NCBI GenBank assembly: GCA_963082875.1
Contig: OY720101.1
Location: 14,159,671-14,223,670, forward strand
DNA length: 64,000 nt
Direction: 5' to 3'
DNA from: Corella eumyota
Lineage: Eukaryota > Chordata > Ascidiacea > Phlebobranchia > Corellidae
The notes under the pieces were generated by a model. That model made no database searches. It was not told where the DNA came from and was given only the letters and a program-made list of their open reading frames with translations. The position numbers and the translations under genes are program-made. This document shows, one piece after another, positions 1 to 11,392 of this stretch (positions are counted from its first letter, which is position 1; each line of letters opens with the position of its first letter).

Positions 1-79
1 CCATAATATGACATTTAAAATGCAGCAAGTAAGTCAAAAAATCTGCATTTTGGTCAAAATTAAACTAAACCTTACTAAA

Positions 80-323
80 ACAATGCACGATCTAAACATA
101 GAGTAACAACTGCTACTCCGACCCAGTCTCGAGTTGCCTTTAGCAGTTTGGAATTTTATAAAATATGATTGCTCGATGCTAGCTCAACAAGTGCTAGCTC
201 AACAGGAGTTTATACCGTTTATAGCGCCTTACCCAAGGGCGCCACAGCATGAAAGCAGTGGGGATTGAACCCACAACCTCATTTGGTGTAGCAAGTGTTC
301 TTATCACTACACCACCCTGCTGG
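80..323 (-). repeat. tRNA-headed SINE, main family, nearly full
   Basis: Reverse-strand copy in an HDAC intron. On the minus strand it has the tRNA-like head (GGTGTAGTGATAAGAACAC, then a B-box like GGTTCAATCCCC), the GCGCC(T)T-GAGTAAGGCGCTATAAACGG block, and the tail CTCGAGACTGGGTCGGAGTAAC. These are the parts shared by all copies in the window. Confidence 0.8.
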
Positions 324-354
324 TATTACTAGGCAAAAGCTCACCTTACCATGA

Positions 355-526
355 GAATTTTAATTGTCATAATATGGTCGCAACTCTCAACTAATATTTG
401 AATCTGATAAATTACTTGTGCACCACAAACAGGAGTTTTATTTATTTTGCAGGACTATAAATTGGACATTCTTATATATATATATATATATATTGTACAC
501 TAAGCTTCATTATTTATAGATTTAAA
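355..526 (+). repeat. Short dispersed repeat, MITE-like family M, copy 1
   Basis: Begins TTTTAATTGTCATAATATGG, continues with CGCAACTCTCAACTAATATT, CACCACAAACAGGAGTTTTA and a TATA run, and ends near CATTATTTATAGAT. The same ordered blocks occur at 15.8, 17.5, 21.1, 26.5 and 36.3 kb. It ends a few bases from the splice donor of HDAC exon 8. I see no clear terminal inverted repeats or coding sequence. Confidence 0.7.
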
Positions 527-532
527 AGTTAC

Positions 533-3500
533 CTCAATTCTGTTGTTAGATGATCCAGGCAGCTGTATAGTTGTGGTGGAATTGGGAGGGGAACTTGGTC
601 CTGAATTTGGGGCACTATTACAATTTGTTTCCATCACTGAAAATAAATTTTTTAAAAGTTCAAAATTTTCGAAAAAATTAAAATTAAAAAAAAATTGCAA
701 GTTGACAGAAATTAGATGTATTTGATAATTTAAATAAAATAATGACAACTATGATTTTTGATAAAAAAAAAATTAACGTATTTATAAAACAATTTTTTAT
801 TAAATTAATGTTTATTGATTACTAGGAATGGAAAAGTCAGAAAATGACAGTTTTTAGGAAAATAAAAAATAAATGCATTTATCAAAATCAGGAATTTAAA
901 AATAGAATTTCAATTTCTAATAAATCAAATCTATTGACGTCATTAAAACCAAAAATTTGATAAAAAATATAAAAATATAAAATATAAATATACTTTAATA
1001 TTAAAGAATTTCTACAATGTTCAAAAAAAAAATATTAAGTGCAAAAAGTTAACAAAAATATTTTTAAAAAATGATACCAAAAAATGGTTACAAAATATGG
1101 TCAAAAAATGATTACAAAATTGGTAAAAAAATGGTTACAAAATTGGTGAAAAAATGGTTTAAAAAGTGATCAAAAATAGTTATAAAAATGGTTTTAAAAA
1201 TGTTAAAATGGTAACAAAAATGATAAAAAAATGGTTATAAAAATGGTTACAAAAATGATTTCAAAAATGATAATAAAATGGTTATAAAAATGGTTTTAAA
1301 AATGATGCAAAAATGGTTACAAAGATGGTTAAAAGATGACCAGTAAAATGGTTAGAAAAATGGTAAAATGGTTTACCTGTTTCAGAACATAATCTTTTTT
1401 TGATTCTGTTTGCGATATCAGCTTTCACATCTGATCTAGCATCCCTGCTCTCTTCGTGTCTTCGTGTAAACAGGGGTGATGACCGCAAATCTGAGGATAA
1501 CTTTAATTTCAAGCGAGATCGGACTTTTAGGTTTGGCTCAGAAGCTAAAAAAAATTTAAATTATTTTTTGAAAAATTTTCTTAAAATATTTTTTTCTCCA
1601 ATAAATACAAACCAATTTTTTTTTAAATTGTTAATGCATCAGTACCTAAGCAAGGGTATTTTTAAATATTTTTAGAGATCTATATTTAGAAGTAATTCGA
1701 GCCTAAAATCAAAATTAAACTTAGTTTTACTAAATTCCTACTCTAAAAAATCTCAAAAATTTCGAAAAAATCTCAAAAAAAAAACTAAATTACACTTTTT
1801 TAATCAGACTTAACTTTAAAAAATGTTTAAATTTTCATTTTACCTGTTTTGCGCAGTGGAAAATCGTTATATTTGTCATAAAATGAAGGAAAAAAAGGTG
1901 GTCCTTCATGATTGCCTCTTGTATCTAACGAAGGAGTATATCGCAATCTAAAAAAGTTTTTAAAATTAAATTTATTAGATTTTTATGGAATAGAATTGTG
2001 AACTAATATTTCATTTAATATCAAAAATAAAAATAGAATTTAAGTAATGAAAAATAACCGTTAGTCATTAAGTTACATAACCGTTTTAATTTAGGAAAAA
2101 AATATTTTATTTTGTTTTGATACTAGACTAAAATGGTAGCCTAACTAATTTTTTTTATTATTTTTAAGAAAAGGCATAAGTATATATATGTTAATATATT
2201 TAATTATTTAAAAATAAACTATATAAAAAACTTTATAACATTAATTTTTAATATTAGCAATACACTACTTATACCTATAAATAAATTTAATAAACATTGC
2301 TATATTATTAATAAATAATTACAATAATATATTTTCAAATATTGGTAGGAGTTACATTATTAAAACATTCCTATAGTTTATAAAAAAAAACTAAACTAAA
2401 AATGTGTTGTTTTAATAAATACTTAGAAAAAGTATTTACCTAAAAGTAATAACTAATAAAAACTTCGTTAGCAAAAAAAAATTATTTTTTAGCAAAAATT
2501 TCAATTTCAATTCCAAAAATGTACAAAAATTTATTATTAAATACCGAAAAAAAATTATATATCTTTATTTTTTAAATTTATAAAAGTTTACAAACCTATT
2601 CGTGCAATCCGTTCCATCTTTATTTTTCTGACGCCCGATTACGAATTGCTGCAAGTGTTTCTTTACTGCATTGGAAGCTACAGCACCTAAGCAACAAAAA
2701 TAGATTTTCAGCAAAAATCGACCAAAATTCATAAATATCTGCTTGACCTTTTTAACAACAATAACGTCTTGGGTTTTATATTTACGAAGCATTGAAAATT
2801 CTGCTATTTTTAGAAGCGAAATTCGTCAATATTACTGCTTAAAACACACACGCACTGTTTATAATATTTATACACATTTTAACTATTGTATTAATATCAA
2901 TTTTAAGGCTATATACAAAGAATAAATTGTAACGCTATGTAATATTTAACCGGCAAAAATCTGGATTACCGTTGAAAATTTATTAATTAATTCAAAATAA
3001 AAAGAGTTTAAATAATTGGTTCCAATCATAGATAAACAACACAATATACAGTAGGCTATGTTAATAGTAAACAAAACAGGTTTTAAAAAATAAATAAAAT
3101 GAAATAGATTTTCAATTTCTAGACTTATTACTTGACCGATTACTGTTTAAATTTAAACATTTTTTCAGACTTACTTTCTTTATCTTTTTCTTTGTTTTTG
3201 ACAGAGTTAATTAATTGGTTTGTTTGGTCACTTGGTTTGATCTCTTCAGGTCTAATTTCATGTTGTTGATTAATAAAACTCTGAAAATTAAACAGAAATT
3301 CAATTTTTAATTTCAAAAAATTTATTTTTAGTTTCTGTAAACCAAATTTGGTGCCTATGTTATATAATAAACTATAAAACTTTGTGTTAAAATTTAATAA
3401 TGTCATGTTTTAAACCATACATCGGCTTTGCAATTTTTAGTACTTCATTATATTGTTTAATCTTTAGTTTAAATTATAACAGTACAACTAATGTTGTTAA

Positions 3501-6500
3501 AAAATAAATATTATATATATATACCATTTTTTATTTGGAAAAACCTATGAAATACTCTTGAAAAACTAAGCCAAAAAATAAAACCTAAAATAGTCAGACA
3601 AAAAAACCTATTGTTTAAGCTGACAGGTTTTTATACTGATAAAAATTTGTTAAAAATAGTTGGCTATGAGATACAGTAAATCTATATTTAGATACACCCA
3701 AGTGAATAGTCAGTTAAGTTAAGGCAATCTATTTATAGAGTAAGAAAATATGAATGCACCGTTTGCTATTGTGTTTTAAAATAGAAAAAAAATTTATAGT
3801 GCAGTTTGGAATTTAGCAATAAGCTTAATGGCCCATTCAAAACTTAACGAAAAAAACAAATACTAATATATGGTTATTTAAATTGGCTATAGATGTAAAA
3901 AAAATGATTTGTATACTAGAAAATAACCGAAATTAACGAATTTTTAGTAGTGATTAGAACACTTGTCTTTGCTACATGAGGTCCTGAATTTGATTCCCAC
4001 TGCTTCCATGCTGTAGTGCCTTAAGACACTTTTAATGATATAAACTGTTGCTAAGCTAAAAACCAATTATCGAGCAATTATAATCAATAATCCCAAAATG
4101 CCAAAGTCAACTTAAGACTGGGTTCGGGTAGCTAATGTTACTCTATGTTTAAGGTGTAAATTCGACCTTCCCACATTGAGGATAAATAAATACCAAAAAA
4201 TATCTTAAAAATTGAATATTAATATTTAAATTATTTACTGTAAAATGTTCTTGTAAATTCTGTCGGTGAAAGTTGTTAGGCTGAAGTTGTTGGAAATGTT
4301 GTAACTTTGCAAACATTATCTAAACATAAGTTTTCAGTTTATTAACAGTATTAAGATTAATTATTTTAGGTAACGGGTCTGGAAATTTTAAATAATTTAT
4401 TAACAACAAGTTTTATAAGTTATTAAAAACACTTTTTCGGTTTCTGTAAACACTAAAAATTTTGCTGTAAATATAAAAAATGACTGCAACTGACTTCTTG
4501 TTAAAATAGAAAATAAATATTTTTAAATTTTCTACAGCTTATATAAAAAAATAACTTTTTTTAAATTGCTAATAGTTGAATTAAAAATAAACTTTTATCT
4601 GATACAATAACAAAAATGTTTCAAAATCGAGCTAAAATTTTAAACTATTCATGGGCAGTTTACCATTAATTTCTATCCCTACATTCAACTTGCCCTTTAA
4701 CTCTTTGTTTTTTTTTGATAAAATTACATTAACTGACGTAAAAAAGAATTCTTTTAAAGGTCATAAGTATAAGTATTAAGTTTATATTGATTTGAAGTTT
4801 TTCTAAAAATATCTTTTCTCAAAAACTAGTTTAACAAGAAAAAAGTTAAGCTAACGGTATTAATTATTAATTTTATGTCCTTTTAAATTACTGTTTTCTA
4901 TGTTTATTAAAACTGAATAACCCTAAAAGTAAATAAGACTTAAAATATTTGTCATATACAAAATAAAACTGAATTAAATAGCTTTTTAATTGGGCTACAA
5001 AAGATCAGGTAATTGTAACATAAAAATTCGCTAAAACTGCATTAAAATTAAATTTAAAATATGTAAAAAAAATTGCAAAATTTTTGATAAAAAAAAATAA
5101 AAAAAATTTGCACAAAAAAAAAGTTCTTTTCACCTGTCTTTCTAACTCCTGCTGTCTCAGTTGCAGATATTTTTCTTGATAAATTCTTTCGTTTATTCCA
5201 CTAGCCATTGCTGCAGAAAGAAAATGTTGGTTTTCCAAAGCCTCGGCTAAATTTCGACGATCTAACAAAAATAAAATCAATTTTAAAAAAATTATTTTTC
5301 ATAACAAAATTTAAGTATTAAAAATTAAATTTAACGCAAATAAATTTAAATATTTAACTGTTATCATTAAACAGAGCATAGTTTATAATTGTTAATTTTT
5401 GTGTATAAATTTAAATTTTCTTTTCAATATTTTAATTTAAAATAATATATATCTGAAGATATTTTCCGTAGGACTTTGCTGGGTCCACTTATTAATTATT
5501 TACGCTCAAAAAAATAAAAATAGAAAAATTATCGGTAACAAACAATAATTAAATGCAAGTTAACCTTAAGTAAATATCTTTTAAATCGGTAAATTTTTAT
5601 GTATAAACAATTTGGGTATAGATTATTTAAAATATTTTAAAAGTAAACCCATACAATAACTATTTAAAAATAATAGTATATATTATAGTTAACAATTTAG
5701 AAAAATTCCATTTAAATTTAAAAGTTAAACAATAATGAATACTCCTTTTAACACTGTTTGAACGTAGTCAATTATATATAGTTAGTAAACCGATATTGAT
5801 TATTGAATACGCTACTAAAAAATACAAAAAAAAGGCAATTTTTGATCAAAAGCATTTTACTGGAAGAGAAATAATTTTAACTTAAAAAATTATTACACTT
5901 ATAAATATAACTTTAAAATCCCATTTTTTGCGTTTTATTACAACCAAAATAACTAAAAGCCAATAAAATTTCTGAAATTGCAATTAGTTTTGTCATGAAA
6001 TCAATAAGTTTAAAACAAAATAAATTTTGACACCTGCACCACCTGCTTCGGGTCTAGATTGATCATTAGCTTGACTAGAATCTAAAAAAAAAATTAATTA
6101 AAATTTAAATTAATTAAAACTAAATAAAAATAGTGTCTTAAAAAAACAACTAAATAACTTCTTAAATATATAATAATGTTATTTAAATCTCTCTGTAATA
6201 CAAACTATTGGTATATAACCGGCAGCGTGGTGTAGTGGTCAGAACACTTCCTACACTACATAAGGTCCTGGGTTCGATCCTTACTGCTTCCATGCTGTAG
6301 CGCCCTTGAGTAAGGTGCAATAAATGGTATGTACTTCTGCTGAATCATCACCTTATTAGCAGCACAATTATCGGGCAATTATAATCTATAATATCCTAAA
6401 CTGCCAAAATCAATTTGAGAATGGGTTGGAGTAACAAATGTTACTTTATGTTTAGGTCATAAAGTTGACCTCTCCACATCAAGGATAAGGATATATACAA

Positions 6501-6573
6501 AATTATATAACTCTATAACTAATAAAACGTTTAAACAAAAATTAAAACAATCTTTACCTTCACTTTGAGACAT
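533..6573 (-). CDS. HDAC4/5/7/9: Class IIa histone deacetylase (HDAC4/5/7/9 type), N-terminal part
   Basis: Transcriptional co-repressor of the MEF2-binding, signal-exported HDAC class. Eight coding exons read on the minus strand: 6558-6573, 6034-6081, 5134-5261, 3175-3280, 2596-2686, 1844-1947, 1377-1544, 533-636. All junctions are GT-AG and phases match, giving 255 codons from ATG 6573. Residues ~90-115 contain NKEKDKESAVASNAVKKH followed by LQQFVIGRQK, matching the MEF2-binding helix region of vertebrate HDAC4/5/9. Residues ~158-180 carry FPLRKTASEPNLKVRSRLK, the first 14-3-3/CaMK phosphosite (RKxxSxP) beside the basic nuclear-localisation segment. Exon 8 encodes CNSAPNSGPSSP, another family block. 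The Gln-rich coiled-coil region is short (QEKYLQLRQQELERQ, exon 3), so an exon in the 3281-5133 intron could be missed. The catalytic domain must lie beyond the left edge. The start fits because MSQSE joins exon 2 in phase, but further 5' exons are not excluded. Confidence 0.9.
1060..1372. repeat. Minisatellite in an HDAC intron
   Basis: Around twenty imperfect units of about 14-18 bases built on AAAAATGGTTACAAAA, with variants TGATTA, TGGTCA and TGGTTT. It lies in the intron between coding exons 7 and 8 and runs up to within a few bases of the exon 7 splice donor at 1376/1377. No coding potential is seen. Confidence 0.85.
3945..4192 (+). repeat. tRNA-headed SINE, main family, diverged
   Basis: Diverged copy in the HDAC intron between coding exons 3 and 4. 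Shows GTAGTGATTAGAACAC, a weak B-box, the CTTCCATGCTGTAGTGCC block, AACTTAAGACTGGG and the terminal CCCACATTGAGGATAAATA. Confidence 0.7.
6218..6499 (+). repeat. tRNA-headed SINE, main family, full length
   Basis: Complete copy in the first HDAC intron. Starts ACCGGCAGCGTGGTGTAGTG, has a perfect B-box GGTTCGATCC, the CTGCTTCCATGCTGTAGCGC block and the tail ending in an A-rich GGATATATACAAAA. Confidence 0.85.
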
Positions 6574-7974
6574 TATTATAAACTTGAAACTCCGATCACG
6601 ATTTCAAAAAAATTTGAAACTTTTCGGCACAAAAAACGAGAAAATATATTCGGCAAAACTTGATTTACAAAATAGGTGTACTATACAAGACTAGAAGTTT
6701 GTATTTCCATATACAAGAAATAAGATGATGTAGAATTTACAAAAGAAGAGGGCTGTACATTAGTTGGAACATTTGATAATTAAACCACTAAAAGCATTTT
6801 ATCGAAAACCTAAAAATAGTAAAAATTAATTTATTTTTATATATCCTCGATGGAAGAAGGTTGACTTTACAGTCTTATCATAAAGCAACTTACTAACCAA
6901 ACTAATTTTGAAATCATATTTTTTTAAATTAAATCTTTTTACTATTTGTAATATCTTCAATTATCCTTAATACAAAAAAGTTGGCTTTAGAAAATATACA
7001 TTTGCAATTATAAATATAATCGTAAAAAAGAAATTATTGTTTATTGCATGTAATCAGTTTTAAAAAAGTATTTAACATTTGTAACATAATATATATTCAT
7101 AACATAAACTAAGTTTGGGTAAAAATACCTAAACCTTACTACATTAAAGTCTTTGCTTAACTTAAATACTTTAGCTTCTATATGTTTATATTGCATTCTA
7201 TTTTAAGTTTTGACTAAAATCAGTTAAAATTTTAATGTTTTCAAAAAAACATATTTTAAAAAAATACAAATAAATTATTCCTAAAAACTAGATTTAAATT
7301 TTTTAATAATAGAACTATGCAAAAAAAATGTTAAAAATATTTAAATCTAGTAATTTTTACGTTAACAAACTGACTACGTACTGACAGGTGACGTTGTCTT
7401 ATTATACTAACAGAAACATTCGGACGATCTGACGCACGCATCTATTTTTTTAAAAACATATTTTTAAAAATTTTTAAATCTTAATATTCTGCATAAAACC
7501 TGAATAATATTTAAATAATTTGCAACCAAATCGAGAATATTTATTTGTTTACATTTTTCTAATTTTAGTTAAAGGGCAGGGTCAGTCTATGACATCATAA
7601 ACATGGATTTACGACATCACAATAACAAATCGTTCTTCGCGATTTTTTTTATTCGATTTGGCAAGAAACAACATAATTTTTACAGTGTTTCCCTCATTTT
7701 TTTGGCAAAATTTTTATAACAATATTTTTTTATTTGACAAAATTTAAACGACCTGAATTCAAATTTTTAGTAGTTTAAAAACTTTAAAAAAATACACCAA
7801 AGATATTTAAAAATTAGTAACGTTTTTTTCAATAAAATATCAAGTCAGGTAATTTTAATATAGTTTTAGTGGCTAAATATTTATTTAAAATTCGTTGCAA
7901 ATTTTAAAACAATTTTTTTAAAATATAATTATTTTTAAAGAAGTCATAAAACGTCTAATTAACAGTCGCACACT

Positions 7975-8140
7975 GGCGCTATTTGATAAAATAACAGGTC
8001 ATGACGTCGGACCACAAGCCGAAAGGTTTTGGGTTTGAGCCGCACCAATGCCACACTAATCACTCTTAAGCCCGGCGTTTACAGATAGATCAAACATGTC
8101 CCAATAGCACACTTTTTCCCAATAAATATATCAAAAAACC
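7975..8140 (+). repeat. Second tRNA-derived repeat family, copy 1
   Basis: Shares CAAGCCGAAAGGTTTTGGGT, GAGCCGCACCAATGCCACACTA and CTTAAGCCCGGCGTTTACAG with the copy at 29.2 kb, in the same order. The B-box-like GGGTTTGAGCC suggests tRNA origin. The body differs from the main SINE. Confidence 0.65.
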
Positions 8141-8199
8141 TATCTCTTTAAAGAAACATAGAAAAAAATAAATCTTATTTAGATCTGATAGTGTTGTTT

Positions 8200-8350
8200 G
8201 TATACCGACCATGGCATCAGATTATGAGTCCAAAGGTTTCAAGTTCGATCCTTACCAATACCACACACCCTAGTGTTTTAAAAACTATAACACGACCCAT
8301 AGAAAAATCGTTGTTGGAATAAATTCTGAAAAGTATGCCTTTGTAAGATG
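8200..8350 (+). repeat. Second tRNA-derived repeat family, diverged copy
   Basis: Contains CATGGCATCAGATTATGAGT, CCAAAGGTTTCAAGTTCGAT and TACCAATACCACACACCC. These resemble the 7.98 and 29.2 kb copies but are more diverged. Confidence 0.45.
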
Positions 8351-9263
8351 GGATGGAAAAAATATTACCTGTATTGAAAACAAATAAGTTTTAAGTTACA
8401 ATTTCGTGAAAATCAAATTTAGCAAATAATTTTTTTTTTGTATTTAACATAATAAACATACTTTAAATACATATAAATATTTCTTCTAAATACAATCCGT
8501 TTTTTATGTTAAGTTTTTATATTTTTTTAAAAATTTAATATAGTCTTGATTTAAATAAATATATATAACTTTTTTTAGAGAGCATAAAAAAGATAAAAAT
8601 TAAGTTGTTTTTTGCAGAAATTACAAATCAAAGTTTTTTTATATTAAAACCGCGAGTTGTGGGCCAAAGTTTAAGTAAAATACAACTAACAAGGCCTACA
8701 AAAAAAAGGAAAATTAACAGAAACTAAAATTATGTAATCCTTTAATTCAAAGTCACAAGAACAATTAAACACAGTTCTCCACGTCATATAAATAAAGAAG
8801 TAATTAAGCGCAATTTGAACGTGATTACATAGAAAAAAACAACAGGAAATTTCAAATTTATTAACAAAACCTAGTCGCCAAAATTTCATAACCGTTTTAC
8901 TGATATGCTTAAGGCGTCGAAACGCTCAAAAATCACATAGCTGGATAGGCTAATCAGCGCTTCCAACCTTGGCGAAGGGTGTAATTAAATTCATGTTTCT
9001 GCTCGGCCTTATAACGATTAGCGCACAAGACTACTTGTTATTTAGCCACGTTGAAGGTTTAAGCGCCGTTTCAGTGCTTTATAACGTAAGGAAAATCGTA
9101 GAATTGTTCAATTTAAAATTTGAGTGTACAGCCTAACTTGTAAGTTTTCAGAAAAGATACTGTATGATGGTACGAACTTAAACACCATTGCTAAACGTCA
9201 AATGTCTACTTAGATAAAATAAGTAACTTAAATGTATAACAGTTAAGATTTTAGTTTTTTAAA

Positions 9264-9490
9264 GGTAGTCATGTGTTTGCAAATCACCCCTTGGGGTCCA
9301 AGGTTCGATCTTTACTGCTGCCATGTCTTATGGCCCTCGAGTAAAATGGCAACAGTTCTGACTTCTGCTAAGCCAAGAACGAATCAGCAGTTTGCTAATT
9401 ATGCAGTTTAAATAAGTCAATAAAACTTATAACTTTTAAAGACATCTTCAAACTGGGTTGTGGTAACAAAAGTCTTTTGTGCTTAGGCTA
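9264..9490 (+). repeat. Main-family SINE, strongly diverged
   Basis: Retains GGTCCAAGGTTCGATC, CTGCTGCCATGTCTTATGGC, GACTTCTGCTAAGCCA and AACTGGGTTGTGGTAACAAA. This is the SINE block order with many changes, so it looks like an old copy. Confidence 0.6.
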
Positions 9491-11392
9491 AAAATCAAAT
9501 TTTTTAAATCTGAAAATGTCTCTAGCTGTTTGTTGACGGCGGGGATGTTAGTGTTGAAACGTTACGGTTTATTGTTGTACACAATACGGGCGTCTCAAAT
9601 ACGACTAACATTTTCACCTGTCATCATATTGCTGGATGAAGTTCACAACTTTTAGAAAAAATTGACTTTTTAGTAGCCTAAAAAAGATTTATATAAAGGC
9701 AAAGGGCATTTACAATTGACTGTAAGGCGTTGTAAGTTAATTCAAAGCAAAAACTTGGTTTAAGAAGTCAAAAATAAGCATGTTTTTTAACAATTTTAGT
9801 AGTCCATTTAGGCTGTTAATTTATAGAAAAAAAAGTTGCCTAATTATGCCTTTTTTATTTTTTAAATTGTTTTTAATTTAAAAACCAGATAGCAAAAAAT
9901 TTTGTCACGTTTTTTGAAGCAAAAATATAATTAACAATATTATGACGTCATAGGACTACAAATTTGGCGCCAGTTTAAGACACACCCAATTATATTTAAA
10001 TTTATTTGATTAATTATTTATTTTATTAATTAAAATTTAAGGTAAAATTCTAAATTAAAATTTGATTGATATTCAACTATTATTTTATTAAAATATAAAC
10101 TTTTTTGATTTAGATTATTCGAATCGATGACGCAACATTAGAAATTGATGACGTAACAAAATAGACACCTGCCCTGTGGCTAAATAATGGTGACTCGATT
10201 TCCTGCCTAGCCAAACTAATTAGTGTTTTAGGAAGCTAGGTCTTAAAATTATAAGATCAATGCCGCTTTAATTTGAGTGAAATTACAGAGTGCGACTGAT
10301 TTTTTTGTACCTGTGTTTATGTAATTAATAAAATGTGTTTTTTTTAAGTTGTACGTCTGTGTTTTTTTAAAAAAAGGACAAAAAAATAAAATATTCTCTT
10401 ATATTTGGTAATATCTTTAATATTTTTTGCATTTCATAATATACAATTAGCAATCAATAACTTACTTTTTATATATTGCCTATTTTTTATAAGCGTTATA
10501 AATTTATTTTCTTGAAATGAAATATAATAAATATTATCTTAGAAATGCAATAATGATTTTTTTTTTATTTTATTACCAAACTTATTTAAAATATATTTGT
10601 ATAAGCTGGTCAAATACAGCTGCGAAAGCCTATTTAAAAGAATATTGTTTTTTATATTTTAAAACACTTCCAATTTGTTAAAACTAATAAAAATTAAAAA
10701 CATAAATTTAAAATTAAACGTAATACAAACTACATAAATACTTAATTTAACAAAACTACGCTAATTTTAAACTTTAATTCTTGTTATGTTTTGAGGATAA
10801 ATAAAATATTATTCCAAAAAAAGCGAAACCCTGTTTTATTTTTTTACTTTCTTTGTAGTAAAAATGCGGATAAAGTAAAATAAAATGGCGGCTAAATTTA
10901 TATTTTTTACTGTCTGACAGTGAATCTTATTTAAAATTATCTATAGCAACAGCTATAATAAAGATATTTTAGTTTTTTAATAAATAGAAAAACCCAAAAA
11001 AATTTGAATGTTGTTAAATTGCCAGTGTTTCCAATTTGGAAACGTAAAACAAAAACTATAAACTTTAGCAAAAACTCACCCTGATTTTAGCTTCTATTTT
11101 TATTTAAAATAACCAAAGCTTATTTTGAAAATCTATTGCTTTTTATCAGTTATAAACCTCATCTTTAATAGACAAAATTGCTAAAAACTGTCAGCAGTAC
11201 AAAAGCGACGGTATTTTTGTTAGCGCTTATTCAAGCGAATCCTAAAATATGTCAATTTTATTTAATATAACCAATATTATATTAACTTAAAACTTAAATT
11301 ATTTTACCACTGTGTTATTAATTATTATTGGTTTTAAAATTTAAAAAGTGTCTGACACTAAAAATATAAATTTTTTGTTTATTAGTTTGTAG

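Larger units (their letters stand above)
6574..11392. other. Gene-poor interval between HDAC and the zinc-finger gene
   Basis: I find no convincing coding exon in this 4.8 kb. It is very AT-rich and holds two copies of a second tRNA-derived repeat and one diverged main-family SINE (separate entries). It should contain the HDAC promoter near 6574, and probably the missing first exon of the plus-strand zinc-finger gene toward its right end, but neither could be placed. Confidence 0.5.
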